Shown in pieces: positions 1 through 10,600 of a DNA stretch of 32,395 bases. Below the pieces are notes generated by a model. That model saw only the letters and a list, made by a program, of their open reading frames with translations. It was not told where the DNA came from and made no database searches. This DNA comes from a virus. A program made the translations under genes and the position numbers. How positions within the stretch are numbered: position 1 is the stretch's first letter; the number at the start of each line of letters is the position of its first letter. Location: positions 1-32,395 of IMG/VR virus record IMGVR_UViG_3300030450_001181; one strand, written 5' to 3'.

Positions 1-821
1 TGTGTCTGAATAGCAGAAGTAACTCCATCTACATAGTTCAGTTCAGTAGTAGTAAGAGTTGCTCCATCAACAAGTTGAACTTCAGCTTGAGTCAGATCAG
101 CCAATGCAGCGGCTGTATCACTAGCCATTGTTGCAAGCTCTGTTAGCTCAGCATCTAGTGGCTGCTTTGCATCGAGTTGAGTTTGAACATTAGAAGTAAC
201 ACCATCGACATAATTAATTTCTGCTGTCGTAGCAGTCACTCCATCAAGGAGATTTACTTCAGCAGTAGTAACTGTTGCGCCATCTAGGATCTGGACTTCC
301 GTACCAGTCAGATCAGCAAGAGAGGAAGCTGTCCCTGAACTCATCGTTGCGAGTTCTGTTAGTTCAGCATCTACAGGCTGAGTTGTTGTATCTACATAGT
401 TCTTTGTCGCTGCATCCTGTGCTGCTGTTGGATCAGCAACTTCAGTAATCTTTCTACTGTTAGCTGTAGGCAGACCAGTAGTAGGAGAAATTGCTATGGC
501 TTTTTGCTGAATATCGTCTAGCTCTTGAGCGTTATATAAATGCTGGAGGTTGCTGGTATCTAGATCTCCTGCTGTAAGAGTCGAGCCATCTGCATAGTCA
601 ACAAGAACTCCTGTTAGAGGTGTAATTCTTCTGACTTCTACAACCACTCCATTGTCAGGAGCACTAGCTAAACGGACTGTTGATTTGTTCGGCTCAAAGG
701 TGAATGAGGTATTTGTATAGTTGACATATACCTTTACATGATCCTCATTGATATAAGGAAAGGTGATATTGAAATCGGTCTGTGACCCATTCCCTGAATA
801 AGTGTCGAATGCGTAGGCCAT
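1..821 (-). CDS. T7-type tail fibre protein, N-terminal part (runs off window start)
   Basis: This is the receptor-binding tail fibre. Only the first 273 codons are in the window; the rest lies to the left. The ATG at 821 begins MAYAFDTYSGNGSQTDFNIT, the typical start of the T7 gp17 N-terminal domain that attaches the fibre to the tail. Around residues 110-125 comes a DPTAAQDAATKNYVDT-type segment, common in fibre shafts. After that a repeated shaft begins, with units of the type LLDGVT / TTAEINYVDGVT / QLDAKQPLDAELTELATM occurring about twice at protein level. The DNA copies are clearly diverged. It lies 7 nt downstream of the 2270-aa ejected-protein gene and is the last late gene seen on this strand. 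The attachment domain is confident; receptor specificity cannot be read because the C-terminus is missing. Confidence 0.9.
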   Translation of the reverse strand, partial: MAYAFDTYSGNGSQTDFNITFPYINEDHVKVYVNYTNTSFTFEPNKSTVRLASAPDNGVVVEVRRITPLTGVLVDYADGSTLTAGDLDTSNLQHLYNAQELDDIQQKAIAISPTTGLPTANSRKITEVADPTAAQDAATKNYVDTTTQPVDAELTELATMSSGTASSLADLTGTEVQILDGATVTTAEVNLLDGVTATTAEINYVDGVTSNVQTQLDAKQPLDAELTELATMASDTAAALADLTQAEVQLVDGATLTTTELNYVDGVTSAIQT

Positions 822-828
822 AGATCAG

Positions 829-3800
829 TTACTGATTGAGTTGACTGGAAAATTGACGAGCGGTAGTCCTATTCTGCCCCATATTATCGGTCTGACGATA
901 TTGATCTGGATGAGGGCCTCCTTCTCTAAAGAGTTTATATTGTTCATTGTTGTTTAGTCTTCTCTGTTCAATCAGTAATACTTCCATTCTATATGGGTTG
1001 TTGACGTCTGTTCTAAATTTCTCCTTAGCAGCTTTCTTATAAGCATTAATAACTTCTTCTAGTCTAAGTTTCCTTGTATAGCCATCTTGGACATCCTTTG
1101 AATCTATTGGATGGTTAATGTAGTTTAACTTTCTATATTGTGTATCTTTTGTGATTACCTGGTATAGAGCTTCTGCAAGGTTTAATCCACCAAATCCATC
1201 TAACTTAATTGAATAGATATAAGATTGATATTGCTGGAAGGCAGGGTAACTCAGATCAATTCCCTTACCAAAATCAGTTGGTCTAGGTGGTGCGAAGACA
1301 TTTCCTTTTTGGGAAAGTCTCAGCATCTCTTCCATTAGGATTACATTCTTCGATGTTGAAGGTGGGAATCCAGAATCTGTCTTCTCGCTCTTACCTCCAA
1401 TACCGTATTCACTAACTAATCCTCCAGCCATACTTCTCCAGGTTGCTTCTGTTAGACGGAATAACCAAGGAGCATCTTCTCCAGGCATTTCACCGCTACC
1501 TAAGAATCCAGGATTATAAAGAGGTTCTCCTGTTATCCAGTTAATTCTTGGTGGAAGCTTGTCGGAGAAGCCAGGAGTGCTGTTCTTCAGCTCATCTAAG
1601 AACTGACTTCCAAAGCCAGAGGCTTTAGTAAGGAGATCTGATGCAGCATTACCTGTGAAGTCCTCTTGGCTATTGAAATAAACATCTAAACCGTTTGCAT
1701 CAACTCCTTTCTCTAACCCATTCTCCCAGTCAATAACGATTGGTTCTTGTGTAGTAGGAACAAACTTCTTCCCTGGATCATAAGCTTGTCTTATCTCTCG
1801 CAGTTGAGAGCTGCGTGGAGCGAAGCCGAGAATGAATCGCTGAACGCCTCGTTCAAATTTACTTCTCTCTCCTACTTCTAATTCTCTTCTTCCATATCCA
1901 TTAGGAATGAATTGATCCATAAATCCAATAATTCCTTGGTAATAAGTAGCTGAGAATCTATTTTTCATTACTTGTGCAGCTAGTGATGCTACTAAAGCAA
2001 CACCTGCATCATCTCTTTGTTCTTGACTTAGATCTGCATACAACATCTTGTAATCAGCTAGTCCTCCAAGAAGTGTTGTTGCTGGTTCAAAGGCTCTATA
2101 AGAATGCCATCTTCCATATCTCCATACTCCATTTGAATCCTTCCATCTATGTCTCCAAGAGAGAGGAGGACGTTTTGCATTTTCCCAGGCTTTCCTCATC
2201 CCAGGATCATTTGGCCCAAATCCTGTCCATTCAATAGGAAACTCATCATTAAACATTGCTCCCCCAAGAGTGCCTAGCACGACTGAACCTACAGCAAGTT
2301 CACCTTTCCATTTATTAGAGATGTATCCACTTTCATGTAAAAGATCTCGATAGAAAGTATCAGTTGACAGGTTTAGTATTGGTGTCATCCTTAAAAATTG
2401 TTTTGTGATATCTCCAGGTGTTCTGTTGAATGGTTGAATAAAGCTTGCTACAAAGCCCAATCTGCTTGCTTGTATCTGCCCCCACCATTCAGGAATCTTC
2501 GACCAACCCGCAGTCATAGAAGGAGTTAGTTCTCCCACCTCTGGAACATCCCATAGTGTTTGTCCTTTCTTTAATCCTTTGGGGTCTTCACCTATTCTTG
2601 CTATTCTGTTATACAACCGAAGAGCTTTGTTTGATATTTTTCCATCTCTATAAGCATTTGCAAATTCATCAATAGCAGCTTCATCTACTTCTCCTCTTGA
2701 TCTTGCTAGTTCTGCACCAAAGCCATAAGTTCTTTGTCCTACACGAGCACGAACATCATTAGTGAATGTTAACATTCTTCCTATTTGTATTGCTGTCTCA
2801 TCTTTCATTATTGCGTCTGAAATTGTTTCTCCATTAATAACTGCATCTGATGTATAGAACTTGACTTTTGCCGCAGCCCATCTATCTGCATATTTCCATT
2901 GCTCTTCTAATGGAAGACCTTTTCTTGATGCTTGAGTCAACCCTTCTTCTAATCCAATTGTATGAAGTAGAGAATTACCAACTAAAGATTTTTGCAAAGT
3001 CTCTAATGATTGCATTGCTCTTATATCTATTGTTCCTACTTTCCATGCAATCGTAAGGAATCTACTTATAGGACTATCTTTTAATTCTCTAAGGATTGGG
3101 CGTTGATTTAAGTCGTAGGAAGGATGAGTTTCTTTTAGTTGATAAGCACGATTCTGATTATATCCATCTAGATCAACCATATCTCCAGCCCATGCTCCAA
3201 CACGGCGCTTGGGATCGTATAGAGCCATTCCTGTCTCTGCTGATTTGGCAGCTAATCTCAGTGCTCCTTCTGCATAACGCATGAAATACTGATATTGCTG
3301 CAATGCAAGATTCGCTTTTCTCATATTCCCTGAGCCTGCTTCTATACCTGCGTTAAACAAAGGATCAATAGCTATTCTTGGAAATACAGCGAATTGAAGA
3401 CCCCAGGTTTTTGCTCCACTAAGAAGTTGGTTAACTCTCCAGACAGCTAAAGCTTTTCCTACTCTTTCTACTCTGTCTACTTTCTTAGGTGCTTTCTTGA
3501 TCGGACTTGGGCCATCAATAAATTGCTCAAGGGTTTTCATTCCTGCGGCTCTGTCACTATCAGAAGCAATGAAGGCAAGTTGATGAGCTATAGATTCAGC
3601 TTCTGGAGTCCACTCTCCAGTCTCAACAGCTTGTCTATATTCTTCTGGTAGATTCTGATATAGCTCATCCTTCTGGACTTTGGCATTGAGGTCTTCGACT
3701 ATTCCAGCCTTATCTAATCTGAGACTTCCATTAACAGGGTTAATACCTTTAGCGTTAATAGGAGCTTGTGTTCCTGCTAATAATTGACCTGCTGCTCTAG

Positions 3801-6800
3801 TCCAAGTTCGATATGTCCTTACATATTTAAGAGAAGTCTCTAAAGATTCTTCAAGGCTTTTAGCTGTTGCTGCATAATCAATAGAACCATTCGCTTCTGC
3901 ATTAAGCATCTGCCTTGCATACTTAGCAGTCTCTCTACTTGAAACATCAAGTCCTATTCTTAAAGTTAATAAGTTTCTGACATTCTCTGCATTGTTAGCG
4001 AAGAATGCTGTTGCTCCTTTAACATTTTCATCAGATAAAAAGTCCTCTAAATCTATACCTTCAGCTAAGAAATCATTCTGTAGTTGTTCTACTATCTTTC
4101 TTGTATTTAAGATAGGAATACCTGTATCAATTATCCTGTCTATTTGATGAGAAACAGCATCATAAAGTCTCTCTACATCTGGAGTTGTTTCTGTATAAAC
4201 TTTCTTACCACTAGGAGATCTGATTGCAGTTACATCCTGCCAGATTTCTTCGTCGACAAGATTGATTTCACCTTCATCTACCTTCTTAATATTCTCTAAG
4301 AATTCATCACCTACTCCTCTAACTTCATCAGGAGTTGGGTCTCTAAATCTAGGCTTATCAACAACTCTTTCTCCTCCTCGCATGGTTCTATACAATTCAT
4401 CAACTCTTGGATCTATCGGAGAAGGTCCCTCATGATCGAGGATCTCCATAGAGATTTGTCTCCATAGATCTTCTTCGTATTCAATCTGGCCAGGAGTTGT
4501 CTCTAATGGATATTGTCTAATTTGTTTTGTATTCCTTTGCTTCAAGAAATCATTAAAGATTTTCTCTGTACGAGGGCCACCAAGCTGAGCTTTTAAACTA
4601 ATCCATAAATCTTTAAAGAATATTCCTATCTGTTGTATAACTCTAGTGAATGATCCTTCTGGTGCTAGATCTGCTTTCTTCCAATGCTTAAGAAGAAGTT
4701 GATCTGTTAACATCTCCGCAAAGTATTCATCTATATTGTAATACCTATAGTTTTCTGCCGTAAAAACACCTTTGTAACTATTGGTGGGATCAATTGATAG
4801 TTTAAATTCTTTAAGTATATCCTCTGATTCTTTAAGCCCGGCTTCTCCATCTAGGACAGCCCTATGAAGATTGTTATATCTCTCAACTACAAAAAGATCA
4901 TTCATTATTTTTTCTAATTCTTTCTTTTCAATAGGAGTAAGCCCAGAAAGTGGATATATCTCTGCTTTGTTATTTAGAGCGATAAGTTCTTCTGCTCTTT
5001 TTTGAGTCGTCCATACATCGATTTGATCATATGCTTCTTTTATCTTTGCTCGGTCTGAAGTTAAATCTGCAACCTTTTTTCTTAGTTTTAAAAGATCTTT
5101 GTCAGCTTTTCCTATATAACGAGCTCGTGCTCTGATAAATTCTTTTTTATATGCTTTAAGATCTGCTTCTGGAAGGAATCTCGACAATGTATGCCATAGC
5201 TCATGGATCATAGTTCTTTTGAAATCTCCATCTCTCGTTATATCTGTATTGATTTCAAGTAGACTTCTTCCAAAAGCAAAGCGACCTTCTGGTCGTATTT
5301 TATTAAAGAAGCTAAGAGTTACATCATCAAACATATCTTCACCAATCATATCTATAAATTTTTCAATAGCTTTTACATCTTCGACCTCAAGATCTCTTTG
5401 TACTTCTCGTCTCATTTGTTTCTTTATTTGTTCTACTCCTTTGTGATGTCTCATGGATATTCTTCCTTCTCCTAATCCAGCACCCCTCGGATTATTTCCT
5501 TCTAAACTATCGATAATTTGAGAGATACTTTTTCCTTCAAGAAAGGCTGCTTCTATTTCATCATCTTTAATAATTTTCTGTGTACGTTCATAAATATTTC
5601 TACCTGTGTTTGGATTTATTCCTTTTTTTCTTCTTGTTGTTTTTGTTCTGAAATAAGGAATGTCTCCTTTCTTTAATGCAATTGCAAGTTCTTGAACTCT
5701 AGCTGTGAAGGCTTCTTGAGCTTCTTCAATTTCTTTAACTTGTTGTGGTGTAACAGGATTACCATCTGGATCAACCCAGCCTTTTTCTCCTTTCCATGAA
5801 AAACCGTCTTCAAGCAATCTGTCAGGATCAATCGTAGATTCTGAGAAGGCAGTCTCAGATTCTTCTTTTAGAAGAGCTCCTTCATCTCCAACACGTACAT
5901 TTGGATCATCTAGGATTTGCTTCTCTGCTGTTCCAAGTTCTTCGAGTCTCTTCTTGATTTTATTATTATCTCTAATCCATTTTTTATAAGCCTTGCCTTC
6001 GGCAGTCATCTTTCTTTTTCCATCAACCGTTTCATAGAAACTTTCTGGTTTAGTCGGTTCTGTTCCTAAAGCTTCCTGCTTCTTCAGGAGTTCATTCATC
6101 TCATCATCTGGACTTATTCTTTTTCTTGGGGGGGCTTCTTTTATATCTGAGAATCGTACTGGAACATCTTTAGATCTCTCTGGAAAACCAAAGGCTCTAT
6201 TTACATAATCTTGATCAACTACTTGTAAATCACCCCACTTTGGATGATTACGAACAACAATGTTTTTACCTTCTCTCCTAAGTCTTCCCGCTTTAATTCG
6301 TAGAGCTTGTTGCTTGGCTCTAGCAGCAGTATCTTTTCCAAGAGGAAAATCTCCTAGATCAACAAAATCTTCATCAGGGAATTGTGTTGTTAGAGAAGCT
6401 GACTTAGTTTTGTCATAATGTCTTTGCCATACCCATCCTTCAACGTTACTGTCTTTACTTCCTGCATATACACCTGGCCCATAAGCACCATTTGGGCTAT
6501 GTCTAATACCTGTTTTTTGAATATTCTCTATTGCATCTTTAGTAGTTGCATGAACAAATCTAGGTTGCTCTTGAATTCTTTTACCTAATTGATATCTTAC
6601 TTCTTCCCATTTTTGATCTCTCCATTCTTTAGTTTGATTTGCAAATGATTTATCAAACTGTGCTCTATCAATTCTTGTTTGAAGTCTTGCATCTCTAATG
6701 TTTGGATCTTTTGCATTAGCAGTCTCTATTTTCTTAACTTGTTCTATTGCGTCATAAAATTCTGGACTACCTGGAACTGTTTTAGATAGATTTTCTATAG

Positions 6801-7641
6801 ACCATTTACCTAGAAGCAGTCTGATCATTGAAGCAGTACTACCTACACCAAAATCAATTCCCCATCCTTCAATCGCATTTTTTAAACGACCTTTCAAAGC
6901 CGAGTCATTAGGATTACTCTTTAATTGATTTAATAAATCCTGTACTTGAGGATTAGAATTTTCTTCAATCCATTGGAAAGCTGATGTATTAGCAGCTAAA
7001 TCATATAAACGACCTTCATACTGATCGAAACCAGCAAAGTCAATGATTAATCCTTTTGGATTGATAGTCGCATTTACACCTGCTGCTGTGATTGGAGCTG
7101 CTACTTTTCCGACTACAGGGATTTTGCTTGCTGCTGTTGCTGCTGCTGTTTCTAACTGTTTACCTTTAGCAGTTACTTTTGCTATTCCTTTTCCTACACC
7201 AGTTCCTTTTAATCCCCAGTTAACAGCTCTAAGAGCTTTACTGAGCATGAACCATTCAAGACCGAACTGAAGGACACCAGTTCCAAAATCCTCAAGAGCA
7301 CCACTACTCTCTAGCTTTTCAGGTTTCCAATCACCTAAACCTAAGATTGCTTTATTTGGATTATCAGCTGAAGTAGCAACAGACTCATCTACCCAAGGGG
7401 TAAGAGCTGCAAGGTCACGAACTGTATCACTACCTTCTTGAACAGCATTAATTCCTGCATTGACGAACATGCGAGGAACAGTTTTAACTGCACCGACGGG
7501 ATCAAATGGTTCTGATTCAGGAGTCCTAGCTTCTAGTGCTCTCTCGTCTGCATGACGCTCTTCAAGCTGTGACTGAGTTTTTTCTACCCATTTATATGTT
7601 TCCTCCTTAGTAACAGGATCAATAACTAGTTTGTAACCCAT
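829..7641 (-). CDS. Giant internal virion (gp16-like ejected) protein with ADP-ribosyltransferase-like and metallopeptidase-like regions
   Basis: A 2270-aa protein in the T7 gp16 position (between the gp15-like gene and the tail fibre), so probably an internal-core protein ejected into the host with the DNA. T7 gp16 is about 1318 aa, so this one is greatly enlarged. Residues about 360-490 look like an ADP-ribosyltransferase: H364 in FVHATTKDAIENIQKTGI, followed by GPGVYAG with Y392. Residues 813-817 are HELWH, an HExxH zinc-protease signature. E972 and E976 in NIDEYFAEMLTD are candidates for a third zinc ligand. This combination matches the 'polyvalent' proteins of phages and conjugative elements (ART-PolyVal and zincin-like families). 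The N-terminal 200 residues contain Ala/Gly-rich stretches, and the C-terminal 1000 residues show no domain I can name. No gp16-type lytic transglycosylase was seen. The role of either enzyme domain is inferred. Confidence 0.85.
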   Translation of the reverse strand: MGYKLVIDPVTKEETYKWVEKTQSQLEERHADERALEARTPESEPFDPVGAVKTVPRMFVNAGINAVQEGSDTVRDLAALTPWVDESVATSADNPNKAILGLGDWKPEKLESSGALEDFGTGVLQFGLEWFMLSKALRAVNWGLKGTGVGKGIAKVTAKGKQLETAAATAASKIPVVGKVAAPITAAGVNATINPKGLIIDFAGFDQYEGRLYDLAANTSAFQWIEENSNPQVQDLLNQLKSNPNDSALKGRLKNAIEGWGIDFGVGSTASMIRLLLGKWSIENLSKTVPGSPEFYDAIEQVKKIETANAKDPNIRDARLQTRIDRAQFDKSFANQTKEWRDQKWEEVRYQLGKRIQEQPRFVHATTKDAIENIQKTGIRHSPNGAYGPGVYAGSKDSNVEGWVWQRHYDKTKSASLTTQFPDEDFVDLGDFPLGKDTAARAKQQALRIKAGRLRREGKNIVVRNHPKWGDLQVVDQDYVNRAFGFPERSKDVPVRFSDIKEAPPRKRISPDDEMNELLKKQEALGTEPTKPESFYETVDGKRKMTAEGKAYKKWIRDNNKIKKRLEELGTAEKQILDDPNVRVGDEGALLKEESETAFSESTIDPDRLLEDGFSWKGEKGWVDPDGNPVTPQQVKEIEEAQEAFTARVQELAIALKKGDIPYFRTKTTRRKKGINPNTGRNIYERTQKIIKDDEIEAAFLEGKSISQIIDSLEGNNPRGAGLGEGRISMRHHKGVEQIKKQMRREVQRDLEVEDVKAIEKFIDMIGEDMFDDVTLSFFNKIRPEGRFAFGRSLLEINTDITRDGDFKRTMIHELWHTLSRFLPEADLKAYKKEFIRARARYIGKADKDLLKLRKKVADLTSDRAKIKEAYDQIDVWTTQKRAEELIALNNKAEIYPLSGLTPIEKKELEKIMNDLFVVERYNNLHRAVLDGEAGLKESEDILKEFKLSIDPTNSYKGVFTAENYRYYNIDEYFAEMLTDQLLLKHWKKADLAPEGSFTRVIQQIGIFFKDLWISLKAQLGGPRTEKIFNDFLKQRNTKQIRQYPLETTPGQIEYEEDLWRQISMEILDHEGPSPIDPRVDELYRTMRGGERVVDKPRFRDPTPDEVRGVGDEFLENIKKVDEGEINLVDEEIWQDVTAIRSPSGKKVYTETTPDVERLYDAVSHQIDRIIDTGIPILNTRKIVEQLQNDFLAEGIDLEDFLSDENVKGATAFFANNAENVRNLLTLRIGLDVSSRETAKYARQMLNAEANGSIDYAATAKSLEESLETSLKYVRTYRTWTRAAGQLLAGTQAPINAKGINPVNGSLRLDKAGIVEDLNAKVQKDELYQNLPEEYRQAVETGEWTPEAESIAHQLAFIASDSDRAAGMKTLEQFIDGPSPIKKAPKKVDRVERVGKALAVWRVNQLLSGAKTWGLQFAVFPRIAIDPLFNAGIEAGSGNMRKANLALQQYQYFMRYAEGALRLAAKSAETGMALYDPKRRVGAWAGDMVDLDGYNQNRAYQLKETHPSYDLNQRPILRELKDSPISRFLTIAWKVGTIDIRAMQSLETLQKSLVGNSLLHTIGLEEGLTQASRKGLPLEEQWKYADRWAAAKVKFYTSDAVINGETISDAIMKDETAIQIGRMLTFTNDVRARVGQRTYGFGAELARSRGEVDEAAIDEFANAYRDGKISNKALRLYNRIARIGEDPKGLKKGQTLWDVPEVGELTPSMTAGWSKIPEWWGQIQASRLGFVASFIQPFNRTPGDITKQFLRMTPILNLSTDTFYRDLLHESGYISNKWKGELAVGSVVLGTLGGAMFNDEFPIEWTGFGPNDPGMRKAWENAKRPPLSWRHRWKDSNGVWRYGRWHSYRAFEPATTLLGGLADYKMLYADLSQEQRDDAGVALVASLAAQVMKNRFSATYYQGIIGFMDQFIPNGYGRRELEVGERSKFERGVQRFILGFAPRSSQLREIRQAYDPGKKFVPTTQEPIVIDWENGLEKGVDANGLDVYFNSQEDFTGNAASDLLTKASGFGSQFLDELKNSTPGFSDKLPPRINWITGEPLYNPGFLGSGEMPGEDAPWLFRLTEATWRSMAGGLVSEYGIGGKSEKTDSGFPPSTSKNVILMEEMLRLSQKGNVFAPPRPTDFGKGIDLSYPAFQQYQSYIYSIKLDGFGGLNLAEALYQVITKDTQYRKLNYINHPIDSKDVQDGYTRKLRLEEVINAYKKAAKEKFRTDVNNPYRMEVLLIEQRRLNNNEQYKLFREGGPHPDQYRQTDNMGQNRTTARQFSSQLNQ

Positions 7642-7646
7642 TGTTT

Positions 7647-10600
7647 CTAAGCGATATCAGACCTTCCTCTTATGGTACTGGATTCCTCTCTCTTGTATAT
7701 ATCCTTGAAATTCCCAAGTATTTTTAAAATCTTCTGTACATAATCAGGATCTGTTGCATATCCTCCGTCTTTTAATATCTGAACTGCTTCTTCTCTGGTC
7801 GTGGCATTGCTAGCTCCTTTCCTTCCCATGAAATCTTGATCCCATTCTTCTTTGTATTGAAGTAGAGCTTCTCTGATTGAAGAAAAATCTTTGAATGGTT
7901 TTTGATATGTTCCTTCTTCTCCTTTTATAAATTCCTGTGTTGACTTAATTTGAGCTTGACCTGCTTTCAATTCCCCAGGAGTTGCCTGTAATCCCCAATA
8001 GTTATTATCAGCAGCAGCATTAAGCCCCCATGAAGATTCAAGTCCCATTTGCGCTGCTGCTATTTCTGGATATTTAATTCCTAATTCCTTGGCAAGATTA
8101 TAGATTAATGTGAAATTTGTTGTTGCTCTTTGGTAATTATCTTTTTCTTGAGACAAGACAATAGGTTGATTGCTTAATATTCCAGGTTGCAAGTCTCCTG
8201 CTATAAGAACACCTTCATCTCTATCTTGAAGACTTACTTCATTGTTTTTTTTTACAGTGCTAGGCCAAAGCCTATCAAACATTGTTTCCATTTCCGGGCC
8301 GTAAACCCCTTGTACTTTTGCCTGTTGAGTGAAGAATTCTCTAGGCGTCATTTCATTGCTAAGACGATCAATGATTTGACCTGTCTCTGTTAAATATATT
8401 TGCTGAAGAGGAGGCGTTGTTACTTCTCCTTTACTTGCTCCAAATCCAAAACTTAAGATTCGTCCTTGTACTCCAGCAGGTTCTCTTCCTTCATTTCTTT
8501 TCTTTATATAACCCGCTAATCTGCCTTTACCAATATTTCTTGAGAACAGTCTCCAGTCCATATCACCTGTTATTCCCTCTTTAGTTCGTCTGCTATCTTC
8601 TTCTTCTAAAGCGAGAAGCTGACCCATCAGTATTGGAGTTGCATATAAAGGTGCAACTGCTATTGATTTCGCAAGTTGTTGATTTTCAGTTTTATCTCCT
8701 CTATTTCCTCCAGCTAATGTATTTATGATTTGTCTAGGAGTTTCAGCGACAAATGTATCTACATTGCCACCACTAGATTGCTTGTTGACAAAGCCTTGGT
8801 CAGAAATAGTTAAAGGTTGATTACTGCCTAGCTGCTTAGTACCACCTTCTTTCTTGCCTAGCCGTTCTTGATCTAATTTGCTAGCAAGATCCTGATATTC
8901 TTTTAATGCTTTATTTAAAAGATTAGTAGCTTGCTCTGATCTTTGTTTGTCATCTAATTCTGAGTCATTGAAAATCTCTAATAGATCAGTATCTATTTCT
9001 TCTAATTTATTTCTAATAAGAGTTTGTTCTTCTGTTGTAGTTGTATTGCCATCACCTTTTCTGTCGTAATATCCTTTAGCTGCCTTATCAATCTTTGTAA
9101 TAATTTTTTGATTCTTTTTGTTAAAGCTTTCTTTCTTTGTTTTATATTCTTCACTAACAAGAGTTCTTAAATGGGTTGCCTGTGTAGTATTAATTAAATC
9201 ATTTGCAGACCAATCATTAATAAGTGCCTTGAAATAAATAGGTCTATCCCCTGGGTTTTGATTAAGGATCCAAAGATAATTTTCCTTCTGTTGTTGATGT
9301 CCAAACCCTTTCATATAGTTATCATAGTTATTCGTTAATTGTGTTATATAAGCTTTTCTTTTTGCACCACTCATTGTTAGCTGTGCATTTGATACTAAAG
9401 ATCTATAGTTATCTGACATAATTTCTAAATTAGTTTTTTGAGTAATGATTACAGATCCATCTGCCTTTGTAATAGTGATATCTTGAACTCCTTTCTCATT
9501 CCAATCACCATCATTATGTTGTTGAAGAAGACCATTCCAATCATTTCCTGCTTGCTGCGTTCCTCTTCTTTCGTTAGCCGCATCAAGAATGTTACCTTTC
9601 TGATTTCGAGATTGAGTAAGTTTCAGAATGAAAGCATTCTTAAGTGCAGCTTTGCTTCCATAGACTTTCCATAAATAATCATTAGGGCCAGGGCCAGTCT
9701 TAGTATTTAATAATTCATTCTCAATATTAATTATTTCATTTTCATATTGATCATCTGGTACAACTGCATTGACTGTTTTAACTAATTCATCTAAATAATT
9801 AGTTTTAACCTCTTTGAACAGCTTTAAAGAAGCAGGGCCAGTTACAAGCTTGATTAAATTTTTAGTAAAAGAGTCACCGCTTCCTAGATCATTAGCTTCA
9901 ATATCATCTAAAGATTCTCTGATTGAATTAGATTGATCAGTTCCCCATGTTTCCTTTGCCTTACCATCAACATAGACTGCATGTTCTGATGAAACTTTCT
10001 GTCTTGCACTATATATAGCTGCTTGTATTTGACCTGACTTTGTTAGTTCTGCATAAGCTCTTGTATTACCAATTGCTTCTCTAAAATAATTAGTAGCATA
10101 AGCAGAGATTTCATCTACTTCACCAGGTTGAGCTAAAGGTGAAAGAGGAATAATCTCACCTACATCATTTCTTGGTCTGTTTTCATCAGTAAAACTATTT
10201 CGATAATGCTCTAGTAAATGATCATTAAATCCAGAGACAAGTGCTAATCCATTTGCTTTTGCTTTAACAACTTCATATTCTCTCTCTGTTCTAGTATCCA
10301 TCGAATGGAAAATAGCCCATGAGTTAGCAGAAGAAGGATCATTCTCTGCTGCCTTTTCAAGTGAATTCTTTGCTTTGTTTAAATTCCTTTTACTGTCGTT
10401 TAACTTGTTTAATGCTTTTGTTTCTTCATCTTCTTCTTTTTCACCTTCAGCAAATCTTTGTTCAGCTCTTTCTCTTGCCGCCTTATCCATTGCTGCTTGA
10501 AGATTCCAAAACTCACTTCCAAAAATTTTTAGTTTCGTATTGATATCACCAAAGGCATCTGACAATGCCATTATGTTTTCGTGATTAGACTGAGCTTTTG

